Of a stretch of DNA of 64,000 bases, positions 19,367 through 27,891 are shown piece by piece. A program made the position numbers and the translations under genes. Numbering within the stretch: position 1 is the stretch's first letter; each line of letters opens with the position of its first letter. Where the stretch lies: NCBI RefSeq assembly GCF_004803465.1, contig NZ_SRSF01000001.1:682501-746500 (forward strand). The letters are read 5' to 3'. The notes under the pieces are model-generated. The model was not told where the DNA came from. It saw nothing but the letters and a program-made list of their open reading frames with translations, and did no database searches. Source of the stretch: Neolewinella litorea (GTDB lineage: Bacteria > Bacteroidota > Bacteroidia > Chitinophagales > Saprospiraceae).

Positions 19367-21187
19367 TTATTCCCAGACGTTGTTGTCCAGATCGTCCTCA
19401 AACATCCGGTGCCGGGCGTTGAGTTCCACTTTCTGGATCAATTGCTTGTCAAAATCCAGCTCCAGGCTGTAGGCGGGATTGGTCCACCCCCAGTCGGGCA
19501 GCACCGTCCAATCGGCGGCGTACTCTGGCTGGGGCTTCTCGCCGCGCAGTATTTCGGGTGCGATGTAGTAGTACTTCTCACTGCCGTCCTTCAGGGTTAC
19601 GGTCAGTTCCAGGGGCATGGGCATACGTCCCACGCGCTGCAGGTCGACGCGGGTCTTTCCGGTACCGTCCAGGTCCTCGACGTCGGTCACCGCGTAGTCG
19701 GGGTAGTCGGTACCGTTGACCCAGTATTCCCGGTACCAGTCGAGCTCCAGGCCAGAGCACTTCTCGGCCACCCGGATGAAATCGTTGTCGTTCGGGTGCT
19801 TGAACCGCCAATCGTGGTAGTACCGCTTGAGGGTACAGTTAAAAGCTTCCTCCCCTACGATGTAGCGCAGTTGCTCCAGGAACACCGCTCCGTTCACGTA
19901 GCTGGCTACGCTGTAGGCGGAGTTGGTCGCGAAGTGATCGGAGTGGACGGTGAGGGGTTCCTGCAGTCCCGACTGCCGGAACCCGCGCAGGCTGGCGTAG
20001 GTGCGTTCGTGGGGGTTGTCGGTGGCCTCACCGGCAATTAGGCCTTTCGTCCGCAGGTGGTTCATCACTTCATTGGAGGCCCAGCTGGTGAAGCCTTCGT
20101 CCATCCACGCATATAGGGCTTCGTTGGTGCCCATCAGCATCTGGTACCAGGTGTGCATGAGTTCGTGTACGCTTACGCCCACCAGACTGCTCATGGTGCG
20201 CTCCCCTGTGATCAGGGTAGCCATGGGGTATTCCATGCCGCCGTCGCCGCCCTGGATGAAGCTGTACTGCTCGTAGGGGTAGGGTCCGTAATGCGCGTTG
20301 ATGTAGTTGAATGCCTCGTCCATGATCTTGGGCAGTGCTTCCCAGTTGTCGGTGGTGGCCTCCCCGGGCTGGTAGTAGAAGTTCAGGGTGGTACCATCAT
20401 CGCGCTTCAGATCCGTATGGGTATAGTCGGGGTCTGCCGCCCAAACAAAGTCGTGCACGTTGGGCGCGACGAAGTGGTAACTCACCTTGCCGTTGCCGGT
20501 CGGGGCGGGCGTTCCCTGGAGGTAGCCGGTCGCGGCCACCACGTAGTCCTCGTCGATATTGATCGTGACGTCGAAGTCACCCCACACCCCGTAGAATTCG
20601 CGACCGATATAAGGGTTAGCGTGCCATCCCTGATAGTCGTACTCGGCCAGCTTAGGGTACCACTGGGCCATGCTGAACCGGATGCCCTCGGCGTTATCAC
20701 GCCCGCTGCGGCGGATCTGCAGGGGTACCTGGGCGTCCCACTCCATGGTGAAGGTGGTGCTGTCGCCGGGCAGGATGGGTTCGTCCAGGGTCACTTCCAG
20801 GATGGTCCCCACGGTTTCGTAAGAAAGGCTGCCGCCCTCGCGTTCCAGGCTGTTCACCTTGATGTAACCGATCTCATCGGGCTGCAAATTACTGATGCGG
20901 TCGGCCACCCGTTCGTCGGCGTCCGGCAGGTTCAGGTTGCGCAGGTCCATTTGACTACCCGGCTGGAAGGCGTTGAAGTACAGGTGGTAAAAGACCTTGG
21001 TCAGGGTATCCGGCGACTGGTTGTAGTACTTCAGCACCTGGGTACCGGTGTACTGGTTGGCGTCGGCGTCCATTTCAATGTCCATATCGTAGGCCGCACG
21101 TTGCTGCCAGCGGTCGGGCTGGGCTAACAGGAGGGCGGGAACGCAGGTGCAGAGCAAGAGGTAAAAGCGAAGCGCGGGGGTTGACAT
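19367..21187 (-). CDS. secreted M1 family metallopeptidase (aminopeptidase)
   Basis: A 606-residue exported peptidase with a signal peptide (ALRFYLLLCTCVPALLLAQ). The N-terminal beta-saddle domain (about 25-250) includes YTGTQVLKYYNQSPDTL. The catalytic domain has GGDGGMEYPMATL, equivalent to the GxMEN exopeptidase motif of M1 enzymes. The zinc site VHELMHTWYQ (histidines about 341 and 345) has the third ligand 18 residues later in WMDEGFTSWAS, so HExxH-x18-E is exact. SVASYVNGAVFLEQLRYIVG and LDWYREYWVNGTDYPDYAV are further family blocks. The protein should trim amino-terminal residues from peptides in the periplasm or outside the cell. A short family variant without the long HEAT-like C-terminal domain is likely, given the length. 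Confidence 0.92.
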   Translation of the reverse strand: MSTPALRFYLLLCTCVPALLLAQPDRWQQRAAYDMDIEMDADANQYTGTQVLKYYNQSPDTLTKVFYHLYFNAFQPGSQMDLRNLNLPDADERVADRISNLQPDEIGYIKVNSLEREGGSLSYETVGTILEVTLDEPILPGDSTTFTMEWDAQVPLQIRRSGRDNAEGIRFSMAQWYPKLAEYDYQGWHANPYIGREFYGVWGDFDVTINIDEDYVVAATGYLQGTPAPTGNGKVSYHFVAPNVHDFVWAADPDYTHTDLKRDDGTTLNFYYQPGEATTDNWEALPKIMDEAFNYINAHYGPYPYEQYSFIQGGDGGMEYPMATLITGERTMSSLVGVSVHELMHTWYQMLMGTNEALYAWMDEGFTSWASNEVMNHLRTKGLIAGEATDNPHERTYASLRGFRQSGLQEPLTVHSDHFATNSAYSVASYVNGAVFLEQLRYIVGEEAFNCTLKRYYHDWRFKHPNDNDFIRVAEKCSGLELDWYREYWVNGTDYPDYAVTDVEDLDGTGKTRVDLQRVGRMPMPLELTVTLKDGSEKYYYIAPEILRGEKPQPEYAADWTVLPDWGWTNPAYSLELDFDKQLIQKVELNARHRMFEDDLDNNVWE

Positions 21188-21383
21188 CTGGTTTATTTGG
21201 GGTTAACGGGGTAGGTACGACCCTCACGCAACGTTCGCGGGCCGCAATGTGCTGACCGGGGCGGCCATTTTCACGCAATGGTAACAGATTTGTTGGGAAA
21301 GGACCGGGTTCCCAGGTGAATTTCTGCCCTGGCTCGACCCGAACGTAGTTCCCCCGGGCCGGGTTATTTGTAAAAATCATTCC

Positions 21384-22289
21384 ATGACCGATTCACCGCC
21401 CCTGATCGTCGTGGCCGGCGCATCTGGCGACCTGGGCGCCCGTATCGCCCGCGAAATTATGAATCGCGGTGGACGCCTCCGGGCCCTCGTGCGACAGAGC
21501 ACTCCCCGATCCAAAACGCGGCCCTTGCGCGACCAGGGTGCCGAGATCCGGGTGACCAATTTTGACGACGTGGTCGAGTTGACCGATGCCTGCCGGGGTG
21601 CAACCTGCGTACTATCTGCCCTGTCGGGACTGGAGGACGTAATCGTGGGGGTACAAACACGCTTGCTGGAAGCGGCGGAGGCAGCTGGCGCACCCCGCTT
21701 CATCCCTTCCGACTTCGCCCTGGACTTTACGCAATTGCCGCGCGGCACCAACCGTAACCTGGATTTTCGCAAGACCTTTCAGGAGCGCCTGGAGCAGTCA
21801 CCGCTCGCCGTGACCTCCATCCTGAACGGGATGTTCGCCGACCTGCTCAACGGGCAGGCCCCTTTCATCGTCGACCGCATTCACCGGGTGCTCTACTATG
21901 GCGACGACCACCAGCAAATGGACTTCACTACAATGGACGATACGGCGCGCTACACCGCCCTGGCCGCGATGGACGCCGACACTCCGCGGTACCTTCGCAT
22001 CGCTGGCGACGTGCTCGACGCCCACGGCCTGGCCAGGGCGGCCGAAGCGGCCCGCGGTGGAAAATACCGTCCGCTGCGGATCGGAGGGATTGGTGTACTG
22101 ACTACCCTCATCGGCGTCACCCGTCTGTTCGTCCCCGGCAGGGACGATACCTACCCCGCCTGGCAGGGCATGCAGTACATGCGCAATATGATGAGCGGGC
22201 GGGGCAAGCTGTCTCCACTCGACAACCATCGTTACCCCGACTTTAAGTGGACGCCGGTTCGGGAAGTGCTCGCCCGTGCCACGGAATAA
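21384..22289 (+). CDS. NmrA-like NAD(P)-binding protein
   Basis: A 301-residue Rossmann-fold protein of the atypical short-chain dehydrogenase group. The dinucleotide loop is GASGDLG at 12-18 (GxxGxxG) after a beta-strand PPLIVVA. A basic loop after the second strand (ALVRQSTPRSKTR) suggests NADP(H) preference. Further along, ATCVLSALSG and RFIPSDFALD match the NmrA/isoflavone-reductase pattern, in which the SDR catalytic tyrosine is often missing. YGDDHQQMDFTTMDDTARYT and YLRIAGD are also typical. Members act as reductases or as redox-sensing regulators; which applies here is not visible. It is divergent from the M1 peptidase gene, with a 196-base gap that holds no clear promoter. Downstream is the repeat array. 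Confidence 0.82.
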   Translation: MTDSPPLIVVAGASGDLGARIAREIMNRGGRLRALVRQSTPRSKTRPLRDQGAEIRVTNFDDVVELTDACRGATCVLSALSGLEDVIVGVQTRLLEAAEAAGAPRFIPSDFALDFTQLPRGTNRNLDFRKTFQERLEQSPLAVTSILNGMFADLLNGQAPFIVDRIHRVLYYGDDHQQMDFTTMDDTARYTALAAMDADTPRYLRIAGDVLDAHGLARAAEAARGGKYRPLRIGGIGVLTTLIGVTRLFVPGRDDTYPAWQGMQYMRNMMSGRGKLSPLDNHRYPDFKWTPVREVLARATE

Positions 22290-22395
22290 AGTGGGACCTA
22301 TGCGCCACGATGGTATCGAGCTCCCAACCACCACCCCGGCAGGTATGGTGGCACTGGCACCCGCGCGTGTCGTCAACATCTTCAGCGGAACGAGA

Positions 22396-22706
22396 GGTAA
22401 GCGGTTGGACGGTACCCCCAGCGTCCAACGGGTAAGCGGTTGGACGGTACCCCAGCGTCCTACGGGTAAGCGGTTGGACGGTCCCCCTAGCGTCTAACGG
22501 GTAAGCGGTTGGACGGTCCCCCTAGCGTCTACGGGTAAGCGGTTGGACGGTCCCCCTAGCGTCCAACGGGTAAGCGGTTGGACGGTCCCCCAGCGTCCAA
22601 CGGGTAAGCGGTTGGACGGTCCCCCCAGCGTCCAACGGGTAAGCGGTTGGACGGTCCCCCCAGCGTCCAACGGGTAAGCGGTTGGACGGTCCCCCAGCGT
22701 CCAACG
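22396..22706 (+). repeat. nine tandem 34-35 bp units, each with an inverted repeat
   Basis: Nine direct units start at 22396, 22431, 22465, 22500, 22534, 22569, 22603, 22638 and 22673, with no spacer between them. Each begins GGTAAGCGGTTGGACGGT, runs through a C-tract of four to six, and ends AGCGTCCAACG or a variant. The arms GTTGGACG and CGTCCAAC form a perfect 8-bp stem around a 10-base loop in six units (1 and 5-9). Units 2-4 have substitutions or a one-base loss in the right arm. Unit length alternates 34/35 mainly through the C count. Units 7 and 8 are identical. The array fills most of the 460-base gap between the convergent NmrA and regulator genes. No credible coding frame crosses it, because length changes break every frame. 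Nothing else is seen in this gap. Confidence 0.95.
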
Positions 22707-22749
22707 GTTACGGAGTCCAAACAACTTTCAGAGCCGCAGCCCCACGGAA

Positions 22750-23070
22750 CTAGTTCTCCATTATTTTCAAAAACTCCTCCAATTCTTCCAGGTGCCGCTC
22801 GAACGCCTCCCGGCCGGCCGGTGTAGCGCGGTAGCTGGTGCGGGGCTTATCGTCTACGAAGCGCTTCTCCGTCTCGATCTGCCCGGCCTTGTGCAATGCC
22901 TTTATGTGCCCGGCCAGGCTGCCGTCACTTAGTTTCAGGGCATTGCGCAGGGTGACAAAATCGACCCAGTCGTTGACCAACAGGATACCCATCAGTCCGA
23001 GACGGGTTCGGTGATTGTACAGCTTGCTGAGGCCCGCTACCGTTGATTTGACCGCTTCGACCTTATTCAT
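22750..23070 (-). CDS. winged-helix transcriptional regulator
   Basis: A 106-residue DNA-binding protein. The start at 23070 (MNKVEAV) overlaps the stop of the membrane-protein gene (ATGAATAA context). An alternative ATG lies two codons upstream at 23076. The fold reads as a single winged helix: RTRLGLMGILLVNDWVDFVT, the recognition region LRNALKLSDGSLAGHIKALH, a wing with ETEKRFVDDKPRTSYRATPA, and a C-terminal dimerisation helix ending HLEELEEFLKIMEN. This matches the PadR/MarR-like 'HTH_34' type. The overlap with a membrane-protein gene is the common arrangement in which such a regulator controls its own membrane partner. That function is inference. The gene ends about 40 bases from the repeat array. 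Confidence 0.82.
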   Translation of the reverse strand: MNKVEAVKSTVAGLSKLYNHRTRLGLMGILLVNDWVDFVTLRNALKLSDGSLAGHIKALHKAGQIETEKRFVDDKPRTSYRATPAGREAFERHLEELEEFLKIMEN

Positions 23071-23716
23071 GGGCATCGTATTTGAGGTACAGCCAGTAGC
23101 CGTAAGCAATGTGCAGCAGCCCGAAACCCAGGGCCCAGCAGTACAGACCGTACGCCGGAAATGCAAGCGCCAGCAGGCCGATACCGATCTCCAGGTACGC
23201 CAACACCCGGAGGTCCTCCGTAGTGAAGTTGCTGCCGTTCAGCAGCGCAAGTCCATAGAACACCAGGGTAGCCGGAGCAACCAGTTCCGCCTCGCCGTGG
23301 TAGATTAGGCCCAAACAGAAGGCACCCCCTGCCGCCAGGGGTACTGCCAGGTTGAGCAGTAGTTTATAGGTTCTTCGATCGGCGATCGTATAGCCCAATC
23401 GCGCTACCCGCCGGTGGGTAAAGTAGACTGCCGTGCTTACCGCAGCGGCCACCACCATCGCCGCTACGGCTAACAGGAATGGCAGGGGCTCCACGCCCCA
23501 GGGGTGTAGTCCGGCTCCCGATTCGGCAGCTGCAAGGTAAAGCGGAGGATGGCCCGCCACCACCCGGTAGGCCGCCACCAGCGCTACACCAACGAGCGCG
23601 CAGCAGCCCGCCCCTACCCCGGACAGGCCGCTCAGGCCGATGAAGTAACGGGACCGCTCCATCAACTGCCGGATATGGCGCAGATCAGAAATAGGCGTAG
23701 AAACGTGAAGGGCCAT
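23063..23716 (-). CDS. membrane protein of unknown function, six helices
   Basis: A 217-residue polytopic membrane protein that I do not recognise as a named family. The N-terminal 20 residues are soluble and charged (SDLRHIRQLMERSRYF). Hydrophobic helices follow at about 28-52, 78-99, 122-140, 148-160, 172-185 and 190-207. A basic cytoplasmic loop lies between helices two and three (THRRVARLGYTIADRRTYK). No catalytic motif is seen. It is co-transcribed with the downstream winged-helix regulator, whose start overlaps this stop. Regulator/membrane-protein pairs of this size are common in Bacteroidota, and the membrane partner is usually uncharacterised. An exact -7 promoter box lies 17 bases upstream of the start. 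Confidence 0.75.
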   Translation of the reverse strand: MALHVSTPISDLRHIRQLMERSRYFIGLSGLSGVGAGCCALVGVALVAAYRVVAGHPPLYLAAAESGAGLHPWGVEPLPFLLAVAAMVVAAAVSTAVYFTHRRVARLGYTIADRRTYKLLLNLAVPLAAGGAFCLGLIYHGEAELVAPATLVFYGLALLNGSNFTTEDLRVLAYLEIGIGLLALAFPAYGLYCWALGFGLLHIAYGYWLYLKYDAHE

Positions 23717-23732
23717 AAAGCACTTTGTAAGC

Positions 23733-23740
23733 CAAAGTTA
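23733..23740 (-). promoter_or_regulatory. probable promoter -7 box for the membrane protein-regulator operon
   Basis: On the minus strand this reads TAACTTTG, an exact match to TAnnTTTG, 17 bases before the start codon at 23716. A TTG at 23765-23767 could be the -33 element, but the 24-base spacer is longer than usual. Confidence 0.45.
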
Positions 23741-23847
23741 AGACATTTCTTTTCACTTCGTCAGCAAGGGCCATAAAAACTTTCCGGGCCCAAACAAACG
23801 TTTCCCCCCGGCCCTTTACCCACCACCAAGGCAAGTGTACTAAACAT

Positions 23848-25053
23848 ATGGTCAACTCCTCCGACACCCAGCTCCCCGATGGTGCCGCCGCCCTGCTGGT
23901 GGCCCTGGCCACCCCCTCCCCGCAGGGCGAGATCGGCATTCCGGTGTTGTTGTGGGGCCGTCCCGGGGTGGGAAAGTCGAGTTTTATCGAAGGACTTGCC
24001 ACGCCCGACCTCCGGGTCACGACCCTGATCGCTTCCATTCACGACCCCACCGACTTCAGTGGACTTCCCTTTCTGGAGAACGGCCGGGTAAAGTATGCCA
24101 CGCCGGAATGGGTCGAGGACTTCCGTTCCAGCCCCGCCGGCATTCTGTTCCTCGACGAACTGAGCACGGCTCCGCCGTCTGTCCAGGCGGCCCTGTTGCG
24201 GGTGGTTTTTGAGCGCAAGGTGGGCTTCACCCCCCTCCCCCCGGGCGTACGTATCGTGGCGGCCGCTAACCCTCCAGACCTCATGGTAGGCGGCTGGGAG
24301 CTCTCCCCGCCCCTGCGTAACCGCTTCGTGCACCTGCAGTGGGACATACCCCAATCGCTTTACGTCCGCTCGTTGACTCACGGTTGGGACCGTGGACAGT
24401 TGCCGCACATCGACGCTGCCCGGCACCGTCGATTGCTCCCCGAGTGGAAAATTCGCATCGGCGGCTTCCTGCAGCTGCGGCCCGACGCCCTCCACGGCAA
24501 TCCGGAAGACAACCCCTTCGGATTCGCTAGCCCGCGCAGTTGGGACTTCGCCGCCGCACTTCTGTGCTCGTGCGAACTCCTGGGTTACCGACTCGACGAT
24601 CGCGATGGTTATGGTCAAACGGTAGTGCTCAATCTGGTCGCCGGTTGTCTGGGAGAAGCCACCGCCCTGCAGCTCGTAGAACACCTGAGTAAACTGCGAC
24701 TGCCCGATCCGCGTAAAGTGCTGCACGGCGAGGCTTCCATCACGGTCAGCGAACTGGACGACGCCGAGCTGTTCGTACTTTTTTACGGAATGAACGCACT
24801 ATTGTTGCCTGAATTGGAGTCCGACGAACTACTCGGTCAATCCCGCCGGTACCTGGAATTGGCGCAGGCGGTCTTCGACGATAGTCGACGCGACGTAATC
24901 TTCGTCCACCTCAAGGAACTGGCACGCGCGGGATGGTTGGCCCACCTCACCGCCGGTGGTACCAACGACCCGGAGCTTCAGGAGGTGATGGAACTCATCG
25001 GTACGGTTTTCAGCGATGAGGCCTTCAACGAATTCGTAAATGTCCTCGGGTGA
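23848..25053 (+). CDS. MoxR-type AAA+ ATPase
   Basis: A 401-residue AAA+ protein of the MoxR/AAA_5 type. Walker A is GRPGVGKSSF at about 37-46. GILFLDELS (about 99-107) is Walker B, followed by TAPPSVQAALLRVVFERKVG, the pre-sensor helix typical of MoxR ATPases. VRIVAAANPPDLMVGGWEL is the sensor 1 strand with the asparagine, and LSPPLRNRFVHLQWDIP holds the arginine-finger region. The C-terminal 190 residues are helical, include the lid and end in a less conserved part. MoxR ATPases usually remodel or load metal centres together with a VWA-domain partner. Such a partner follows here and overlaps the end of this gene by 14 bases. Its operon promoter was not identified. Confidence 0.9.
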   Translation: MVNSSDTQLPDGAAALLVALATPSPQGEIGIPVLLWGRPGVGKSSFIEGLATPDLRVTTLIASIHDPTDFSGLPFLENGRVKYATPEWVEDFRSSPAGILFLDELSTAPPSVQAALLRVVFERKVGFTPLPPGVRIVAAANPPDLMVGGWELSPPLRNRFVHLQWDIPQSLYVRSLTHGWDRGQLPHIDAARHRRLLPEWKIRIGGFLQLRPDALHGNPEDNPFGFASPRSWDFAAALLCSCELLGYRLDDRDGYGQTVVLNLVAGCLGEATALQLVEHLSKLRLPDPRKVLHGEASITVSELDDAELFVLFYGMNALLLPELESDELLGQSRRYLELAQAVFDDSRRDVIFVHLKELARAGWLAHLTAGGTNDPELQEVMELIGTVFSDEAFNEFVNVLG

Positions 25054-26272
25054 CCGGCAGCAAACGGCCGAGCGGATCCGTTTCGCCCGGGCCTACGCCG
25101 CCGAGCACCTGCCCTGGTTCGCTCCGGCACTTTTCCGGTGCCGCATCGTACTGTCTGAGGCCGTGCGCGTTGCCGCCGTAGACCGGCACTACAACGTGTA
25201 CTGGAACCCAGACGTCGTGAACAAGCTGTACAGCGACCCTGATCGTTCCCATGCCCTGAGTGAGCTGGCGTTCCTTTGGGTGCACGAGATCAGTCACCGA
25301 CTGCGACAGCACGGTGAGCGGGCGGAGGCCACTGGGGTAAGGGGCCAGGCGGCCAGTCGTCGCTGGAACGTAGCCTGTGATCTGGAGATCAACGATTCCG
25401 AATGGAAGGGCCTCCGTATGCCGAAGGCCTATCCCGGTCACCACGCGCGTGCTCTAGGGTGGCCGGAGGGAGAATTGGCAGAAACCTACTACCGGCGACT
25501 CACGGAAGAGGCCGCCCCCCCGCCTGATATTCCCGACGAGGGCAGCGGAGTACACGGGCAGGCCCGCCCGTGGGAGGACGGAGACCATCAGCGAATGACC
25601 CCGCTGGACGAGGAAATTTTGCGCCGCGAAGTGGCCCGCCTGACGCGCGAAGCCGCGGACCAGACAGTGCCGGTAAGCTGGCGGGAGTGGGCCGCCGACG
25701 TGCTCCGCAGCGGCGTCAACTGGCAGCAACGCCTGGGGCACCGATTGAGCATTGCCCTCCAACGTGGCCGCGGCATGCGAACGGATTACGCCTTTGGGCG
25801 ACCCAATCGACGGCAGTCCGTCTACCACCCCGTGCTTCCACCCAGTCTTTCCGGCGCGCGTACCGCCAGCGTAGCAATCGTGGTCGACACCTCGGCCTCC
25901 ATGAAAGGCGCTGACTTACAGCGTGCGTTAGCCGAGGTGGCCGCCATCATTCGGCAACTGGAAGCGCCGGTGACCATCATTCCCTGCGACCTGCGCGCCC
26001 ACGAGCCAGTACGCATCGTGTCGGAGCGAGAGGCCTTCCAGGTCAGCCACCTTCCTGGCGGCGGCGGTACCGATATGCGGGCGGGCCTGAGCGCAGCCTT
26101 GGACCTCCAACCCCAGCCCGATTCCGTTCTGGTGATTACCGACGGCATGACGGCTTACCCGGAGAAGCCCTACCGCCTCCCCCTTATTTTCGCCATCCTC
26201 GGCCGCAGCGAGGACAAGCGGCTCCCCCCCCAGCCACCCTTTCGGCCGGACCAGGTGGTGGAAATCCGTTAG
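25040..26272 (+). CDS. putative metallopeptidase-like / VWA-like domain protein (DUF2201 type)
   Basis: A 410-residue protein with two recognisable parts. The N-terminal half resembles the putative metallopeptidase domain found before VWA-like domains: LAFLWVHEISHRLRQHGERA carries HEISH at 82-86, and RRWNVACDLEINDSEW follows. The C-terminal half (from about residue 275) is VWA-like: VAIVVDTSASM gives the metal-site DxSxS at 283-287, and LPGGGGTDMRAGL supplies the threonine and VLVITDGMTAYP the late aspartate. These match the DUF2201 family. The gene overlaps the MoxR ATPase gene by 14 bases, so the products are very likely partners. By analogy with other MoxR-VWA pairs the ATPase would act on a target bound by the VWA protein. 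Whether the HExxH site is active is unknown. Confidence 0.85.
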   Translation: MSSGDRQQTAERIRFARAYAAEHLPWFAPALFRCRIVLSEAVRVAAVDRHYNVYWNPDVVNKLYSDPDRSHALSELAFLWVHEISHRLRQHGERAEATGVRGQAASRRWNVACDLEINDSEWKGLRMPKAYPGHHARALGWPEGELAETYYRRLTEEAAPPPDIPDEGSGVHGQARPWEDGDHQRMTPLDEEILRREVARLTREAADQTVPVSWREWAADVLRSGVNWQQRLGHRLSIALQRGRGMRTDYAFGRPNRRQSVYHPVLPPSLSGARTASVAIVVDTSASMKGADLQRALAEVAAIIRQLEAPVTIIPCDLRAHEPVRIVSEREAFQVSHLPGGGGTDMRAGLSAALDLQPQPDSVLVITDGMTAYPEKPYRLPLIFAILGRSEDKRLPPQPPFRPDQVVEIR

Positions 26273-26297
26273 GGCATTGGTGCGTTTATCCTAGTCT

Positions 26298-27824
26298 ATG
26301 GCTTCTGTTGATTACCGTTGGACGATTCCCACCCGCTACGGTCCGGCTACCTACGGGCTTTCTTTCGCCACCAGTGGCAAAGTGGAGGTAGCAGCTCTGC
26401 CCTTCGCCGCCCTCCCGGAAAGTGTACTCAAACTTACCTACGGCAGCAATTGGGAGGCTGTACACACCTATCTGGGAGCGCTGGCCCCTACCCTTCCCCA
26501 TCGCATCCGGGCGGCCATCTTGCTAAAGGATGCTCCCCCGCCCTTCGGTGCGGTGGTCGCTGCGTATCGTGAGTCGATTCTCCAAATGGGAAAGGACGGT
26601 TCTCGGCCCACCCGCACCGGGGGCATGGGAATTTATGCTTTCGGCGAGGACGAAGTCAACGACGCGCTGAAACGGTTGGCTGACAGTGAGGCAATCGCAC
26701 ATCTGGAACATACCGACGACCGGCTGCTGGATTACCTGCAAACCCTGCTCCCGGTAGCCTCGGAAAAAACCTCCCGCCTGGTCTATGGCGTACTGAGGGC
26801 GCTCGGCACCCCGAAAGCCAGAGAAATTCTGCTGCGTTGCCTGGAATCGGAAGGGCGGCACCCGTACACTCCGGAAATTTTGCAGAGTCTGGCGTCCTAC
26901 ACCAGTCGGGAAACCCTGCAGCGCCTCAGAGCCGTGTATGATGCGGGCAAATTTGCCGAGGATGATTTGGAGGAGTACCTGCGTTTGCTGAGCCGTTTTC
27001 CCGGCTTCGGACTTCGTGATCACCTCACAGAGCTGCTGGACCGGCATCCCGATCAGGTGGAATTGATCGTCCAGGCCATGCGCAGTCTATCAATGCCCGA
27101 TGCGTCAGTAGCCGGAACCATAAGGGAGAAGTTCGACGCGGAAAACCATTACCCGGTGTTGGACCGACTGCTGCGGGCAATTAACACGCTTAACGTCCCT
27201 CCCTTTACAGTGGACCTGGCGGCGATGAACCGCAAGGTGGACGCACCCGCCTTCACCGAGGTGCCGCCCGTAAACTGGCCGCAGCAGCTGGAGCCAGGCT
27301 GGAGAGAACTCGTGCGTCGGACCTCACTGGCGGCGGCAATAGCGGTAGTGACAGAATACCTGGAACGGCCCGAGCCCCGCCTGCAGCGGAATGCCCTGTT
27401 GCAACTTAAGGTAGTCCTGTCGGAACATGAGCTATCCGACCCCTTACCGGGGCCGCTTGAGTCCCGCCTTCGACAATTACTGGCCTCCCGGTACGATAAG
27501 GTCTACGTAGAAGTACTGAACGTGCTGGGTCAGCGTAACGTACCGCTCGCCGACCCTGCCGCTATGCTACAGGCCGTGCTGGAAATCGCCATCGGTAACC
27601 GTTACCGCTTCGTGGTACTCACCGCCCTGCGTCGCATCGGTGATACCGAACCGCTCCGCCATCTTACCCGATCGTTCCTGCACCGGCAGGTGGTCGCGGC
27701 CATCGATTCCGACCGCCTCGAACAGATCGCCGCCTTCCTGCCTTTCGTAGAAAAATACCTGGGCGAAACCGCCGGTTTACGACGGAGCCTGCAGGAGCGT
27801 CTGGCGAAATCCGCCGAGCGGTAA
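26298..27824 (+). CDS. helical-repeat (HEAT-like) protein of unknown function
   Basis: A 508-residue soluble protein without signal peptide or membrane helix. I do not recognise a named family. From about residue 100 onward it is built of short paired helices rich in leucine and arginine, in HEAT-repeat style (for example ALGTPKAREILLRCLESEGR, LQSLASYTSRETLQRLRAVY and LLDRHPDQVELIVQAMRSLS). A last set lies at 350-500 (NALLQLKVVLSEHEL, VLNVLGQRNVPLADPAAMLQ, VLTALRRIGDTEPLRHLTRS). The first 80 residues (YRWTIPTRYGPATYG) look beta-rich. It starts 25 bases after the VWA gene and is almost surely in the same operon. Helical-repeat proteins often act as scaffolds, so it may be the adaptor of the MoxR-VWA pair. 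This is inference. Confidence 0.7.
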   Translation: MASVDYRWTIPTRYGPATYGLSFATSGKVEVAALPFAALPESVLKLTYGSNWEAVHTYLGALAPTLPHRIRAAILLKDAPPPFGAVVAAYRESILQMGKDGSRPTRTGGMGIYAFGEDEVNDALKRLADSEAIAHLEHTDDRLLDYLQTLLPVASEKTSRLVYGVLRALGTPKAREILLRCLESEGRHPYTPEILQSLASYTSRETLQRLRAVYDAGKFAEDDLEEYLRLLSRFPGFGLRDHLTELLDRHPDQVELIVQAMRSLSMPDASVAGTIREKFDAENHYPVLDRLLRAINTLNVPPFTVDLAAMNRKVDAPAFTEVPPVNWPQQLEPGWRELVRRTSLAAAIAVVTEYLERPEPRLQRNALLQLKVVLSEHELSDPLPGPLESRLRQLLASRYDKVYVEVLNVLGQRNVPLADPAAMLQAVLEIAIGNRYRFVVLTALRRIGDTEPLRHLTRSFLHRQVVAAIDSDRLEQIAAFLPFVEKYLGETAGLRRSLQERLAKSAER

Positions 27825-27891
27825 GACCGTTCCCGCCCTACCCTTTTCGCCCCTAAACTTATTACTCACCCTCCAAACCCATACGATCAGT

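Noticed and set aside
22396-22706. CRISPR array
   Set aside because: Repeats are directly adjacent with no unique spacers of constant length, and no cas gene is in the window.
22276-22724. Open frames through the repeat array as a repetitive protein
   Set aside because: The unit length alternates between 34 and 35 bases, so frames shift between copies; the apparent peptides are low-complexity by-products on both strands.
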